64,000 nucleotides of DNA from Glebionis coronaria. Taxonomy: Eukaryota > Streptophyta > Magnoliopsida > Asterales > Asteraceae. Shown here piece by piece: positions 34,356 to 47,371 of the stretch. The translations under genes were made by a program, and so were the position numbers. The DNA is taken from NCBI GenBank assembly GCA_025667525.1, contig CM046877.1:29151255-29215254 (forward strand). The letters are read 5' to 3'. The notes beneath the pieces are model-generated. The model was not told the DNA's origin and did not search any database. It saw only the letters and a program-made list of their open reading frames with translations. How positions within the stretch are numbered: position 1 is the stretch's first letter; each line of letters starts with the position of its first letter.

Positions 34356-37272
34356 TCAAGAACTAGGAGTAATCTTACAAATCTTATCATATTGGTAATA
34401 AACATGCCTAATCAAATCTTTGGCCACGTCACTTGAATAGTCAATCTCCAGCTGTGTTGTCTTCATCTTGTCCAAAACTTCTTTGGACATGGGATACTTA
34501 GCATCTACAAGAAGATACTCAGCAAACTTTGTAGAGCTCAAATAATACACGCCAGCAGCTGAATACAAACGTCATTGAAGTCAACTGATATCATCCTCAA
34601 GATCCTTCCAAACAGGATCTTCTTTTTCTGGTGCACACATTCTCTTGAATGTTGACCAAAGCTTTATTCTATTGACTGAAGTAGATGCTTCAATCTCATA
34701 CATGGCCATCAACAACCTCCAAAGTTCTGCCAAGTCTTCCCTATCCATACTTGCAAAGAGAGACATAAGAGTAGTAAATGTGTGCACTCTTTCCCATATC
34801 TGACAATCTTCCAAAACCTACTTGCATCTTCTTCATAGCTAATGATAGGGTTTCTGGCATCAAGAGGTAACACTTGTACCATATCTGAAGCTTCCATGGG
34901 TGAGAGCATAATGCTCCTTCTAAGATCAGCTTCACTGGGAACCACTTTATTTAGATCTTTAGGATACTCAAGTGAAACTCCCTTCTTCAAAGGTCTTGGA
35001 ACAATCATTGCCTTTTGAATTTCCATCTCTTCTGCAAGTTCTTCTTTCCTTTCATCTGAAAGAAGTCTAAGATTATTTAGTTCCTGCACTCTTGCCCAAA
35101 TGGGATAAGCCTTGTACTCTAATTCTTCAAAGGATAATCCCTGCAATTTCTTGAAAGTCCATCCAGTTCCATGACATATGAGTAACATGTAGTAAATCTC
35201 CCTTCTATCCCTCTTCAGCATTGAGAAAACATTGCTAGCCTTATGTTTCAGAATTACCTTGCAGTCTCTTTGGACTCTTAGAAGAATCTCCTATCCCCAA
35301 ATTTGGTCTGAAATTGTCAAAGCTCGATTCTCCATAATCCTATTCTCCCAAGCATGGTACATCTAAACAACTTCAGGCATATAAAAGTCTACTTGCAATT
35401 TTAACTCTCTAAGATTCTCTCTTGCCAAGTCATCACCATATTCAAGTCTTTCTAGTTGTTCAATTATCATCACACTAGAATCTGAACTTCATTCATCACT
35501 TCCTTCTTGTTCCTCACAAGTGACAACAAATGGTGATTCACCAACCTATCTTCATCTCTTGTTCCACAAGTTGTGCAGCCAACCTTGAATCAAACTCTAC
35601 TTGTGCTGCATCCTTTGGAACTTCTACTTCTACCATAATTCCTTTACCCTTATCTAATGGATCAATGATGGTTAAAGATGATGATGGTACCTGTGAAGAC
35701 ACTTCTCTGATGATAGCTGATGACTGGAATACATCAACCATATCTGCAGGTCTGTCAACGCTCAAATTCTGTGCATCAGCACCCAAATTACTCTTGTCAG
35801 CGTTTGAGGTGTCAGTGTTCAAATTTTGCTTGTCAACGCTCACCTTACTTGTCTCAGCGCCTCTTGTAAACTGCTCCAACATAGCTGTAAAAGACAAGTT
35901 CAAATTTTTAGGAGTAACCAGAGATGTATCAAAACCTGGTTGCTTCTTCAGTTCAGTGAGGGCTTCAGCAACACCTAAAGATTCTCCATCATGTGAGCCT
36001 TTGTCACTCACATGGATCTGCTCATCCTCCCCTTTGGAAGATTCCTCCATTCCATGCCTAGTGTTAGCATCCTCCAAAATAACAATCCTCTCCCTCAATT
36101 GCTTGTGTTCAAGGCCTTGTGTACTGACAATTTGTACCAGGTCTGCATTTTGCTTTTGAAAGCTAATGTAGATAGCCGTCAATTCCATCAATGTGTATGG
36201 TTCCAATCTGCCCTCCTCTAAAATGGGTATTTGACCTCCTAAAGTAGAGTCATGGGGCATGGATGAGGTCTTAAAGATGTTAGGACTGTCTTGGCCTGCA
36301 TCTAAGCGAGTACCAATAGTCCCAGCCTGATACATAGCACCAACCACACTTGTGGTGGTGGTTCTCTCTGCAACATGGCTAGGACCACTAGAGGAGAACA
36401 TTCCAGTAGTCCTTGGGGGTTTTTGCAACCTATATTCAGGTGGGGTAGAAGATGATATGGATTGGGTGGTAGTTTGAAGGTTAAGGGGTATTTGGGTCTG
36501 TGAAGGAAAGGTGTCAACGTTTGGATTACTTGTGTCAACGCCAACATTTAAAGTGTCAGCGTTGAAGGATTCTTGGTCAATTTCCATGTGTTGAGGTGAA
36601 GGCAAAGGTTCTGGGTGAGGGGTAATTCACGGTGAGGGACTGAGTTCATCTTACTAAAAATAGCTTTGTTTTGCACAGGGATCTCATAAAAATCATCATG
36701 ATCCTTTGTGCAGTAATTTTACACATCAAAAACCATTTGCAAAAATCTGGGATAAGACAAAGTCATCTTACTCCCTTTGTTTTTACACATGCCATCAAAA
36801 ATTAATTTTGAAAAATTATACTTTTGCCCATTTGTAATGCACACAATTACACTAGCAATTGACCTGTTAATTTCATTATGTGCAGTACATTTGGGAAAGG
36901 ATACCCCGAAGCCTGAAGTCCTTGTTCTATTTCATTAATGGGGAGAGCGGTTATGCCATCTGCATCATCAAGATGCAAAGCCTGGCGAACCAAGGCTTCA
37001 ATAACCACCCAAGTACGCCCATGAACAATAGCTGTTAATGTAGTCACATTATTAATTATTGAGGAACTAACAGTGTTCCAAAACTGTTTAATATGAGTGA
37101 CAGGGATGAGAGGAGCATGAGAAAGAGCATACCTAAGAGGAGATGCATTCAAATACGCCACCATCTGAGTGTATTGTGGAAACAAAGTATCATCAGCCGC
37201 CAAATAAGCAATCATGTTGTGCTGACTCCTGAATCCCAATACCAAGTCACTTGGTTTAAACTTTGGTGCCAT
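34356..37272 (-). pseudogene. Env-like third ORF of Sirevirus element E1, broken
   Basis: Sireviruses, a Copia lineage, often carry an extra ORF between pol and the 3' LTR, termed env-like; its role is unknown. Here it starts at ATG 37272 (MAPKFKPSDLVLGF), and fragments continue through 36847, 36605-35538 and 35221-34356. The N-terminal domain has conserved HIKQFWNTVSSS and QALHLDDADGI segments. The middle is Thr/Ser/Asp-rich with NADT/NVDT linker words and a short coiled-coil-like stretch. The C-terminal domain includes LKRDRREIYYMLL and EEDASRFWKI. Compared with E2 a 91-bp deletion near 36894 between GGGA repeats shifts the frame, and further frameshifts and stops follow. It is not functional. 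Confidence 0.75.
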
Positions 37273-38457
37273 TATTGAAGAAAGCTGTTTGTGAAAGATT
37301 GATGAAAGATGAATTATAGGAGAAAAAGTGTTAGACAATAATATGATAGTACCCTGTTTAAAAATAGGAGCCAAATATATAGGAGAGATAGGCACATGTG
37401 ATTGGTAAAAAATAAGGCAAGTATTCTCAAAATATAATGATGAAAATATTGAAAAGAAAATAAGTTATCTTGTGCATTAATTAAAAGTTGTCTACTCCCA
37501 AAATTACGGCCCCAAAATTCGTCAAAAATAACAACTGGGTAGGTCCCAATGAGTGTCAGCGGTCAAAAATAACCCATCAACGCCCAACGGCTATATTCTT
37601 GTCAACGTTTGCAAAAGCCATGTCAGCGTCTAAATTGGTCACAACAACGCTTGGAAAAATATTTTTGAGCGTCCAAAAAATAAAAGTAATAAAAATGAAA
37701 AAGGACCTTAACAAAGTAATTTATCCTAGTGAACATAACCTATAAATTGATAATTATTACAGGGCGGCAAGCACTGTCCAGTTATGGATACTTGCTTATG
37801 CAAGATAGACACAACAGTCCTCTAGTGTCTCTTGCTAACCAAAATTCTTAACAATTAAGTTATCACATAAAATCCCTTGTAACTCCCAGGTAAACCCATT
37901 ATAAATCATTCCCAAGTCTCCCAACATACCACATCCAAATCTAGGCCAAAAAGGTCTTGGCAGCATGCATAGTATATCAACTTTGCATGCTACAGTGCCT
38001 CATGATTTAGTAAACTAACTCATACTCACCATTGGACACAATCTAGAATTGTGATAAGAGTATTATAAGAATACCAAAAAGTCATAAAGGTTCCTAAAAC
38101 CTACCCTTAAAATGTGATACATATGTTGCCCAATAATATGTATGTATATAGAAATTTATGTCAAGATAGGAATATAAATATTCCAACCATCATCCATAAA
38201 ACGAAACATGCTCAAATGATTCTCCAAGAATCCATAAGCAACTCTGTATCCAATGGTACAATGCTAACAACACCTACACACTTAGATCAAAAACCACAAA
38301 ACTAACATGTTGCTGACAACGTCACGATAATACTTATCAGCGTTAAGATAACCTTTGTCAGCGTTAGACAAATAAAGTGGAAAATCTAATTTTTCAAAAA
38401 GACCAATAAAAATGCATATCCTGTACATACTTTTACAAAAAGGTCCCAAAACACATA
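37273..38457 (-). other. Spacer between pol and env-like ORF, element E1
   Basis: Non-coding. It carries a cluster of the TCARCG motif (37555-37670 and 38310-38370), the reverse complement of the AACGCTGA motif found in the LTR. It is collinear with 45892-47073 of E2. Confidence 0.6.
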
Positions 38458-41400
38458 TTAGGTGAGATTGATCATTCCAATACTTGTTACCAAGTATTGA
38501 AACCTTCCAGTATCAAAAGGTTTATTTAATAAATCAGACACATTTTCTTTTGTGTCAAACCTATCTGGTTGTATTAAACCTTTTTCAAAACAATATCTTA
38601 TAAAATGATGTCTAATTTCTATGTGTTTTGTTTTAGAATGATGTACAGGATTTTTAATAATGCATAAAGTACTGTTATTGTCTACAAAAATCTTGGTATG
38701 CATGAAATTATACCCATAATCCAACAGCTGGTTCTGAATCCATAAGACATGTCCACAACAAGCAGCTGCTGCAACATATTCTGCTTCAGTTGTAGAATTG
38801 GCCACCACTGTTTGTTTCTTGCATTGCCAAGATATCAACCTACTCCCAAGAAACTGGCATCCACCAGTTGTGGATTTTCTATCAAATTTGTCACCACCAT
38901 AATCACTGTCTGAATATGCAATAAGCTCCAATGGTGAATCTTTTGGATACCATAATCCCAAATCTGGATAACATCTAAGGTACCTAAAGATTCTCTTGAC
39001 AGCATGAAGGTGACATTCTTTGGGAGTCACTTGATGGCGTGCACATGCACACACAACAAACATAATGTCAGGTTTTGAGGCTATGAGATACATCAATGAA
39101 CCAATCATTGATCTATAGTGCTTGACATCCACATCTTTTCCATCTCCAACTTTTCCCCAAGGGTGTTCTCTATCCATAGGAGTACTAGCCCTTTTCTCAT
39201 GTGGAGAAAAGCCAAACTTCTTCAAGATTTCTGCTACATACTTATCTTGAGAAATGAAGATACCATCTTCTTTCTGCTGAACTTGTAACCCTAGAAAGAA
39301 GTTCATCTCCCCCATTTCACTCATCTTGAACTTGTCTGTCATAAGCTTGGAAAAATCTTCACTCATCTTTGGGTTTGATGATCCAAAGATGATATCATCC
39401 ACATAAACCTGAATAAGTAAGACATCCTTACCAGTCTTCTTTGTAAATAAGGTCTCATCTATGGTGCCCCTTTTGAATCCATTTTCCACCAAATAGGTGG
39501 ACAATGTACCATACCATGCTCTTGGGGCCTGATGAAGTCCGTACATAGCTTTCTTGACTCTATACACTTTGTCTGGATGCTCTAGATCTTCAAAACCAGG
39601 AGGCTGCATTACATAAACCTCCTCTATAGATGTGCCATAAAGAAAAGCACTCTTCACATCCATTTGATAGACAGTAAATCCCATGCAGGAAGCATAGGCT
39701 AGAAATATCCTTATAGCCTCAATCCTTGCAACTGGTGCAAAGACCTCCTCATAGTCTATCCCTTCCTCTTGTGTATATCCTTGAGCCACTAAACGTGCCT
39801 TGTTTCTGACCACAATACCTCTTTCATCTTTCTTGTTTCTAAGAACCCATCTTATCCCAATAGGTCTGACATAGCTGGGACAATTACCCAACTCCCAAAC
39901 ATCCAGAATAGCAAATTGGTGAAGCTCATCCTGCATTGCTTCCACCCAACTTGGTTCTTTGAGAGCATCAAAAATCTTCTTGGGTTCCTGTTGTGACAGA
40001 AAACAGGCAAACAAACATGCTTGAACAAGAGGGGTATCAACCTTCTTGTGTATATTGGCAATAAATCCTCCAAGATTCTGATGAGATCTTCTATTTTAAA
40101 CAGGAGACATCACATCACCAATAATTAGAGAAGAGGGGTGATCCTTCATTATAGAAGTAAGAACTCCTCCCTCAAAAAGTCTGTTGTCTTCAATCTCATC
40201 TTCCAAGTTAACAATATCTTCTTCAGACTCTCTTCCATCAATATCTGTATGAACCTCTCCATTTCTGCTTGAAGGTTCACCTTGTTCAAAATTGGAAGAG
40301 AAAATATGGTCAAAGGAGTTGTCAACGCCTGAACCAATGTTGTCAGCGTTTGGGCCATCAACGCCTGAACTAGAGTTGTCAACGTTTGAGCCATCAACGC
40401 CTGAATTTGTCTTGTCAGCGCCAGATTTTCCTTTGTCAGCGCCTGAAAGACCATGCATGTTGTTAACTGGTGGTACTTGGGGACCACCATTTTCCTTTCC
40501 AACAGCAGCAGCAGCAAAAGCATCTGTCCATATGGGAATAGTGACATACTCAAGTATGGGAGATGACTTGTATACTTGTGATCCAACCTCTTCATTAACC
40601 TGTGTACCTAAAACATCAACAACTGGTTCTTCCACAACACTTGAAGTTACCTTCACAATGTTTGGATTAGTAACATGCATATAATTCAATGTCCTAGATA
40701 GAGGTTCCAAGTCAAATAACCAATTTGGACCACTTTCAGGATCACTAGGTTTACTTTCTAAAAACCTAACATGTACTTTTTCAAGTATACGTTTTTCCTT
40801 CTTAATGTAAACCCTATATCCTTTACTCTGCACTGAATAACCCATGAAGTAGCCTTCATCACCTTTAGCACTAAATTTACCTAAGGCATAACTAGTATCT
40901 AGTACAACTACATGACATCCAAAAGGTTTAAGAAAACCAATATTAGGTTTCCTTCCCCAAAGTAACTCATAAGCTGTTTTGTTATGTATCTTGTTGACTA
41001 ATGCTCTATTCTGAACATAACAAGCTGTATTCACAGCCTCAACCCAAAAAGCAATGGGAAAGTGAGCATCAGCCAACATAGTCCTGGCTGCTTCAATTAG
41101 GGTTCTATTCTTTCTCTCAGCAACCCCATTTTGCTGTGGGGTTCTGGCAACACTAAACTGTCTAGTAATCCCTTTCTTGGCACAAAAATCATCCAACAGC
41201 TTATTTCTAAACTCACCACCATTATTACTTATAAGTATTTTAACTTCATTACCAGTCTTCTTTTCAATTTGGTTACTAAAGTTAATTAAAGTATCAGCAG
41301 TGTCACTTTTCAAGGCCAAAAAGAAAGTCTAAGTAAACCTAGAAAAGTCACCAGTGATGACAAAACAGTAAGATTTACCATTCAAGATTTCTATATTAGT

Positions 41401-42305
41401 AGGACCAAACAAGTCCATATGCAGCAAGTGAAGTGGTTTAGAACTAGAGTGCACCTGTTTAGACTTAAAGGAGACCTTGTGCTGTTTGCCTTTAAGGCAT
41501 GCAACACAAGAATGGTCATTGTGGAAAGCCTTTGCAGGCAAACCATCAACCAAGCCATGTCTCACAAGTCTGTTTATATTTTTAAAGTTAATGTGCCCTA
41601 GTCTCATGTGCCATAGATTACTCTCATCAACTGAAGCCTTAGCATAAAGACATGACAAGTTATTATTCATCCTAATCCCATTAAGATTCACATTATAAAT
41701 GTCCTTATGCCTAGGTGTCCTATAATCAATGAATTTCTCATCTGGAATTTTAAAATCCTTGCTCAACACCAAGCATTCAGTATCAGTGAAAAGAACCTTG
41801 TTTTTGTTATCACAAACTTGTGATACACTAAAAAGATTATAGTCAAGTTCTTTTACCAGAAACACGTTTTCAAAATGCAAGTTGTTGGTGAGAATAGTTC
41901 CTTTGCCTGTGATAGTTCCATATCCGCCTCCAAAGTATACTTTATCACCATCCTTAATGGGAGTGAATTTTGTGAGATAATCTTCCTTCCCAGTCATGTG
42001 CCTAGAGCATCCACTATCCCAATAGCCATAATCATTAACCTGTTTTTGAATGCCCTGCACATAAAGAAAACAAATTAGTTTTCTTTGGGAACCCAAGCCT
42101 GAACAGACTTGGATTCATTTGGTTGTTCAACAAGAACAGACTTAGTCCTCATAACAACCCCTTGTTCATCCCTTTTTGGATTGAACACCCAGTTAACCCC
42201 AATTGGTTTTGTGATGACCTTTGAAATGTAATTAAATCTGTTACAGGTCATAGAAATCCCATTAGAATTAGGGTTTTTATCTTGCTTAGGTCTCCATGTC
42301 AAGCT
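38458..42305 (-). pseudogene. Copia (Sirevirus-like) pol of element E1: protease, integrase, RT, RNase H
   Basis: One minus-strand frame runs from 42096 to 38458 and is cut by two nonsense codons. In order: protease (WDSGCSRHMTG), zinc-finger GAG_pre-integrase (LWHMRLGHIN, CVACLKGKQH), integrase core (MDLFGP, then GEFRNKLLDDFC and PQQNGVAERKNRT), a linker with repeated SGVD/NADN words (40310-40450), reverse transcriptase with intact YVDD ([11 protein letters not shown]) and RNase H ([17 protein letters not shown], then LLNKPF). The stops are TAG at 41331-41329, where the family normally has Trp (RFTW), and TAA at 40098-40096 in the linker. Upstream, 42317-42075 is in another frame. Gag and primer-binding site are missing because LTR-b starts at 42306. 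Otherwise well preserved, so inactivation is fairly recent. Confidence 0.88.
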
Positions 42306-42819
42306 TGTTGATCCCAAACTTAGATCGATTTAGCTTGTGTAAACGAGATTAGATCAAGTTATACACGTAGAAACTTTGTTGTGTATAAAACAATTCAATT
42401 ATTATGCAGAATTAATACTTAAACAAGAACACACAAACAGTTGTAAAACAAACTTTCACTTGATTGATAATAACGAACTTGCTTACAATGAAAGTGTTAA
42501 ATATATGAAAAACTTATATGAAACATAACCTAAAGGTCTTCTTTTATAGACACAAGAAGCCTTGTACAAGAGTCTACGTATCAGCTATTCTAGGTAAAGA
42601 TAATTATAGAAAATACATTGTTGATCCTATCTTTACTAGAAACAAACTAGAAACAAAATACGTGTAGACCATATCTTTCTATCAGTGCTTGTCTTCAACC
42701 TATCAACGCTTGACTTCTTTCTGTCAACGCTTGATCTGTCAGCGTTTGTTTTCTTCTTATCAACGCTTGTTTTCTTCTTGTCAGCGTTCAAGTGTACTGG
42801 CTACATTTTATTCTCAACA
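42306..42819 (-). mobile_element. Sirevirus-like LTR-b (3' LTR of minus-strand element E2)
   Basis: 514 bp, the same family as LTR-a with matching termini, next to the polypurine tract (AGGGGAGGAT) of E2 on its right. It abuts E1 pol directly with no primer-binding site, so it is better read as the 3' LTR of a second element inserted into E1 than as the 5' LTR of E1. About six copies of the AACGCTGACA motif lie at 42680-42795. Confidence 0.8.
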
Positions 42820-42829
42820 ATCCTCCCCT

Positions 42830-45800
42830 ACTCTAGTAATCAAGTTTCTGAATAAAAATTAAGAACTAGGAGGAATCTTACAAATCTTATCATATTGGTA
42901 ATAAACATGCCTAATCAAATTTTTTGCCACATCACTTGAATAGTCAATCTCCAGCTGTGTTGTCTTCATCTTGTCCAAAAGTTATTTGGACATGGGATAC
43001 TGAGCATCTATAGCAGCTGAATACAAATGCCATTGAAGACCACTGATATCATCCTCAAGATCCTTCCAAACAGGATCTTCTTCTTCTGGTGCACACATTC
43101 TCTTGAATTTTGACCAAAGTTTTATTCCATTGACTGAAGTAGGAGCTTCAGTCTCATACTTGGCCATCAACAACCTCCAAAGGTCTGCCAAGTATTCCCT
43201 ATCCATACTTGTAAAGAGAGACATAAGGGTAGTAAATGTGTGTACCTCTTTCCCATATCTGCCAATCTTCCAAAACCCACTTGCATCTTTCTCATAGCTA
43301 ATAATAGGGTTTCTGGCATCAAGAGGTAACACTTGTACCATATCTGAAGCTTCCATAGGTGAGAGCTTAATGCTTCTTCTAAGAACAGCTTCATTGGGAA
43401 CCACTTTATTTAGATCTTTAGGAAACTCAAGTGGAACTCCCTTCTTCAAAGGCCTTGGAACAATCATTGCCTTCTGAATCTCCATCTCTTCTACAAGTTC
43501 TTCTTTCGTTTCATCTGAAAGAATTCTTAGAGTATTCGTTTCCTGTACTTTTGCCTAAATGGGATAAGCCTTGTACTCCAATTTTTTGAAAAGATAATCC
43601 TTGTAATTTCTTGAAGGTCCATCCAGTTCCATGACATCTGAGTAACATGTAGTAAAGCTCTCTTCTATCCCTCTTCAACAGTGAGAAAACATTGTTAGCC
43701 TTATGTTTTAGAATGACCTTGCAGTCTCTTTGAACTCTTAGAAGAATCTCCAATCCCCAAATTTGGTCTGAAATAGTCAAATATGGAGTCTCCATTATCC
43801 TATTCTCCCTAGCAAGGTACATCTAAACTACTTCTGGCATATCAAAGTCCAATTGCAATTTTAACTCTCTAAGCTTCTCCCTTGCCAAGTCATCACCATA
43901 ATCAAGTCTTTCTGGTTGTTTAATTATCATCACACTTGAATCTGAACTTTCTTCATCACTTCCTTCTTGTTCCTCAGAAGTGATAACAAATGGTGATTCA
44001 CCAACCTTCTTCCTTTCTTGTTCCATGAGTTGTGCAGCCAACCTTGAATCAAACTCTACCTATGCTGCATTCTTTGGAACTTCTACTTCTACCATAATTC
44101 CTTTACCCTTATCTAATGGATCAATGATGGGTAAGGATGATGGTAATACATGTGAAGACACTTCTTTGATGATAGCTGATGGCTGGAATACATCAACCAT
44201 ATCTATAGGTCTGTCAACGCTCAAATTCCTTGTGTCAGCGACCAATTTACTCATGTCAGCGGTTGGTATGTCAGCGTTCAAATTTTGCTTATCAACGCCC
44301 AACTTACTTGTCTCAGCATCTCTTGTAAATTGCTCCAATAGCTGTAAAAGAACAAGATTAAATTTGTAGGAGTAACCAAAGATGTGTCAAAACCTGGTTG
44401 CTTCTTCAATGCAGTGAGGGCTTCAGCAACACCCAAAGATTCTCCATCATGTGAGCCTTTATCACTCACATTAATCTGCTCATCCTCCCCTTTGGAAGAT
44501 TCCTCCATCCCACGCCTAGTGCTAGCATTCTCCAAAATGACAATCCTCTCCCTCAATTGCTTGAGTTCAAGGCCTTGTGTACTGATTGTTTGTACCAAGT
44601 CTACATTTTGCTTTTGCAAGCTAATGCAGACAGCCGTCAATTCCATCAATGTGTATGGTTCCAATCTGCCCTCCTCTAGAATGGGTATTTGACCTCCCAA
44701 AGTAGAGTCATGGGGCATGGATGAGGTCTTAAAGTTGTTAGGACTGTCTTGGCCTGCATCTAAGCCAGTACCAATAGTCTCAGCCTCATCCATAGCACCA
44801 ACCACACTTGTGGTGGTGGTTCTCTCTACTACATGGCTAGGACCACTAGAAAAGAACACTCCAGTAGTCCTTGGGCATTTAATCAACCTATATTCAGGTG
44901 GGGTAGAAGATGATGTGGATTGGGTGGTAGTTTGAAGGTTAAGGGGTGTTTGGGTCTGTGAAGGAAAGGTGTCAACGTTTGGATTACTCGTGTCAACGCC
45001 AACATTTAAGGTGTCAGCGTTGAAGGGTTCTTGGTCAATTTCCATGTGTTGAGGTGAAGGCAAAGGTTCTAGTATTGGGTCAAGTTGTGGTTGTGGGTCT
45101 GGTTGGGGTTGCGCTGCTGCAATAACAGCAAGCATAGCTTGGGTGAGGGGTAATTCACGATGAGGGGGTGAGTTCATCTTGGTAAAAATAGCTTTCTTTT
45201 GCACAGGGATCTCATAAAAATCATCATGATCCCTTGTGCAGTAATTTTGCACATCAAAAACCATTTGCAAAAATCTGGGATAAGCCAAAGTCATCTTATT
45301 CCCTTTGTTTTTACACATGCCATCAAAAATCAGTTTTGAAAAATTAAACTTTTGCCCATGTGCAATGCACACAATTGCACTAGCAATTGATCTATTAATT
45401 TCATTGTGTGCATTACATTTGGGACTCAAACATTGTAGGATGACATGTATGAGGTACTTCCAGGCTGGGGGAAACTCTTGTTTATGATATTTGTTTAAAG
45501 TGCCCTCATCAGGGAAAGGATACCCCAAAGCCCGAAGTCCTTGTTCTATTTCATTAATGGGAAGGGTGGTTATACCATCTGCATCATCAAGATGCAAAGC
45601 CTGGCGAACCAAGGCTTCAGTAACCACCCATATACGCCCATGAACAATAGCTGATAATGTAGTCACATTATTAATTGTTGAGGAACTGACAGTGTTCCAA
45701 AACTGCTTAATATGAGTGACAGAAATGAGAGGAGCATGAGAAAGTGCATACCTAATTAGAGATGCATTCAAATACGCCACCATTTGGGTGTATTATGGAA

Positions 45801-45891
45801 ACAAAGTATCATCAGCCTCCAAATAAGCAATCATGTTGTGCTGAGTCCTGAATCCCAATACCAAGTCACTTGGTTTAAACTTTGGTGCCAT
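42830..45891 (-). pseudogene. Env-like third ORF of element E2, broken
   Basis: Same family as the E1 third ORF, and more complete at the N-terminal end. The start ATG is at 45891. A TAA at 45795-45793 replaces the CAA codon seen in E1. The 501-residue open stretch 45783-44278 then covers the conserved domain (HIKQFWNT, KYLIHVILQCLSPK, KFNFSKLIFDGM) and the acidic Thr/Asp linker. A frameshift follows near 44340, a TAG at 44062-44060 where E1 has CAA, another stop near 43823, and an in-frame internal deletion near 43010 relative to E1. Function of the intact protein is unknown; this copy is dead. Confidence 0.75.
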
Positions 45892-47073
45892 TGTTGAAGA
45901 AAGCTGTTTGTGAATTATTAAGAAAGATGAATTATAGGAGAAAAAGTGTTAGACAAGAATATGAGATACCCTGTTTAAAAATAGGAGCCAAATATATAGG
46001 AGAGATAGGCACATGTGATTGGTCAAAAATAAGGCAAGAAATTTTCAAAATATAATGATGAAAATTTTGAAAAGAAAATAATTTATCTTGTGCATTAATT
46101 AAAAGTTATCTACTCCCAAAATTACGGCCCCAAAATTCGTCAAAAATAACAACTGGGTAGGTCCCAATGAGTGTCAACGATAAAAAATAACCCATCAACG
46201 CCCAACGGCTATATTCTTTTCAACGTTTGCCAAAGCCATGACAGCGTCTAAATTGGTCATAACAACGCTTGGAAAAATACTTGTCAGCGTCCAAAAATAA
46301 AAGTAATAAAAAATGAAAAAGGACCTTAACAAAGTAATTTATCCTAGTGAAGATAACCTATAAATTGATAATTATTATAGGGCGGCAAGCACTGTCCAGT
46401 TATGCACACTTGCTTATGCAAGATAGACATAACAGTCCTCTAGTGTCCTTTGCTAACCAAAATTCTTAACAATGAAGTTATCTCATAAAATCCCTTGTAA
46501 CTCCCAAGTAAACCCATTGTGAATCATTCCCAAGTTTCCCAACAGACCACATCCAATTCTAGGCCAAAAATGTCTTGGCAGTATGCATAGTATATCAACT
46601 TTGCATGCTACAGTGCCTCATGATTTAGTAAACTAACTCATACTCACCTGTGGACACAATCTAGAATTGTGATAAGAGCATTATAAGAATACCCAAAAGT
46701 CCTAAAGGTTCCTAAAACCTCCCCTTAAACTGAGATACATATGTTGCCCAATAATATGCATGAATATAAAAATTTATTTCAAGATAGGAATATAAATATT
46801 CCAATCATCATCCATAAATTGAAACATGCTCCAATTGATTCTCCAAGAATCCATAAGCAACTCTGTATCCAATGGTACAATGCTAACACCACCTGCACAT
46901 TTAGATCAAAAACCACAAAACTAACATGTTGCTGACAACGTCACGATAACACTTATCAGCGTTAAGATAACCTTTGTCAGTGTTAGACAAATATAGTGGA
47001 AAATCTAACTTCAAACAGACAATAACAATGCATATCCTGTACATACTTTTACAAAAAGACCCCAAAACACATA
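45892..47073 (-). other. Spacer between pol and env-like ORF, element E2
   Basis: Non-coding, collinear with the E1 spacer (37273-38457), including the TCARCG motif clusters. No independent gene. Confidence 0.6.
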
Positions 47074-47371
47074 TTAAGTGAGATTGATCATTCCAATACT
47101 TGTGACCAAGTATTGGAACCTTCCAGTATCAAAAGGTTTAGTCAATAAATCAGACACATTTTCTTCTGTGTCAACCCTATCTGGTTGTATTAAACTCTTT
47201 TCAAAACAATCTCTTATAAAATGATGTCTAATTTCTATGTGTTTTGTTTTAGAATGATGTACAGGATTTTTAATAATGCATAAAGTACTGTTGTTGTCTA
47301 CAAAAATCTTGGTATGCATGAAATTATACCCATAATCCAACAGCTGGTTCTGAATCCATAAGACTTGTCCA
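47074..47371 (-). pseudogene. Terminal RNase H fragment of E2 pol
   Basis: About 97 residues of the pol C-terminus ([36 protein letters not shown]) nearly identical to E1. The match ends abruptly at about 47371, after TGTCCA, where a plus-strand env-like sequence begins. Everything upstream in pol is absent. Confidence 0.85.

Noticed and set aside
35530..36159. Plus-strand 209-codon frame
   Set aside because: Antisense shadow of the env-like ORF of E1; no independent domain.
40292..40684. Plus-strand 130-codon frame opposite the pol linker
   Set aside because: It is the antisense shadow of the repeated SGVD/NADN linker of the Sirevirus pol gene.
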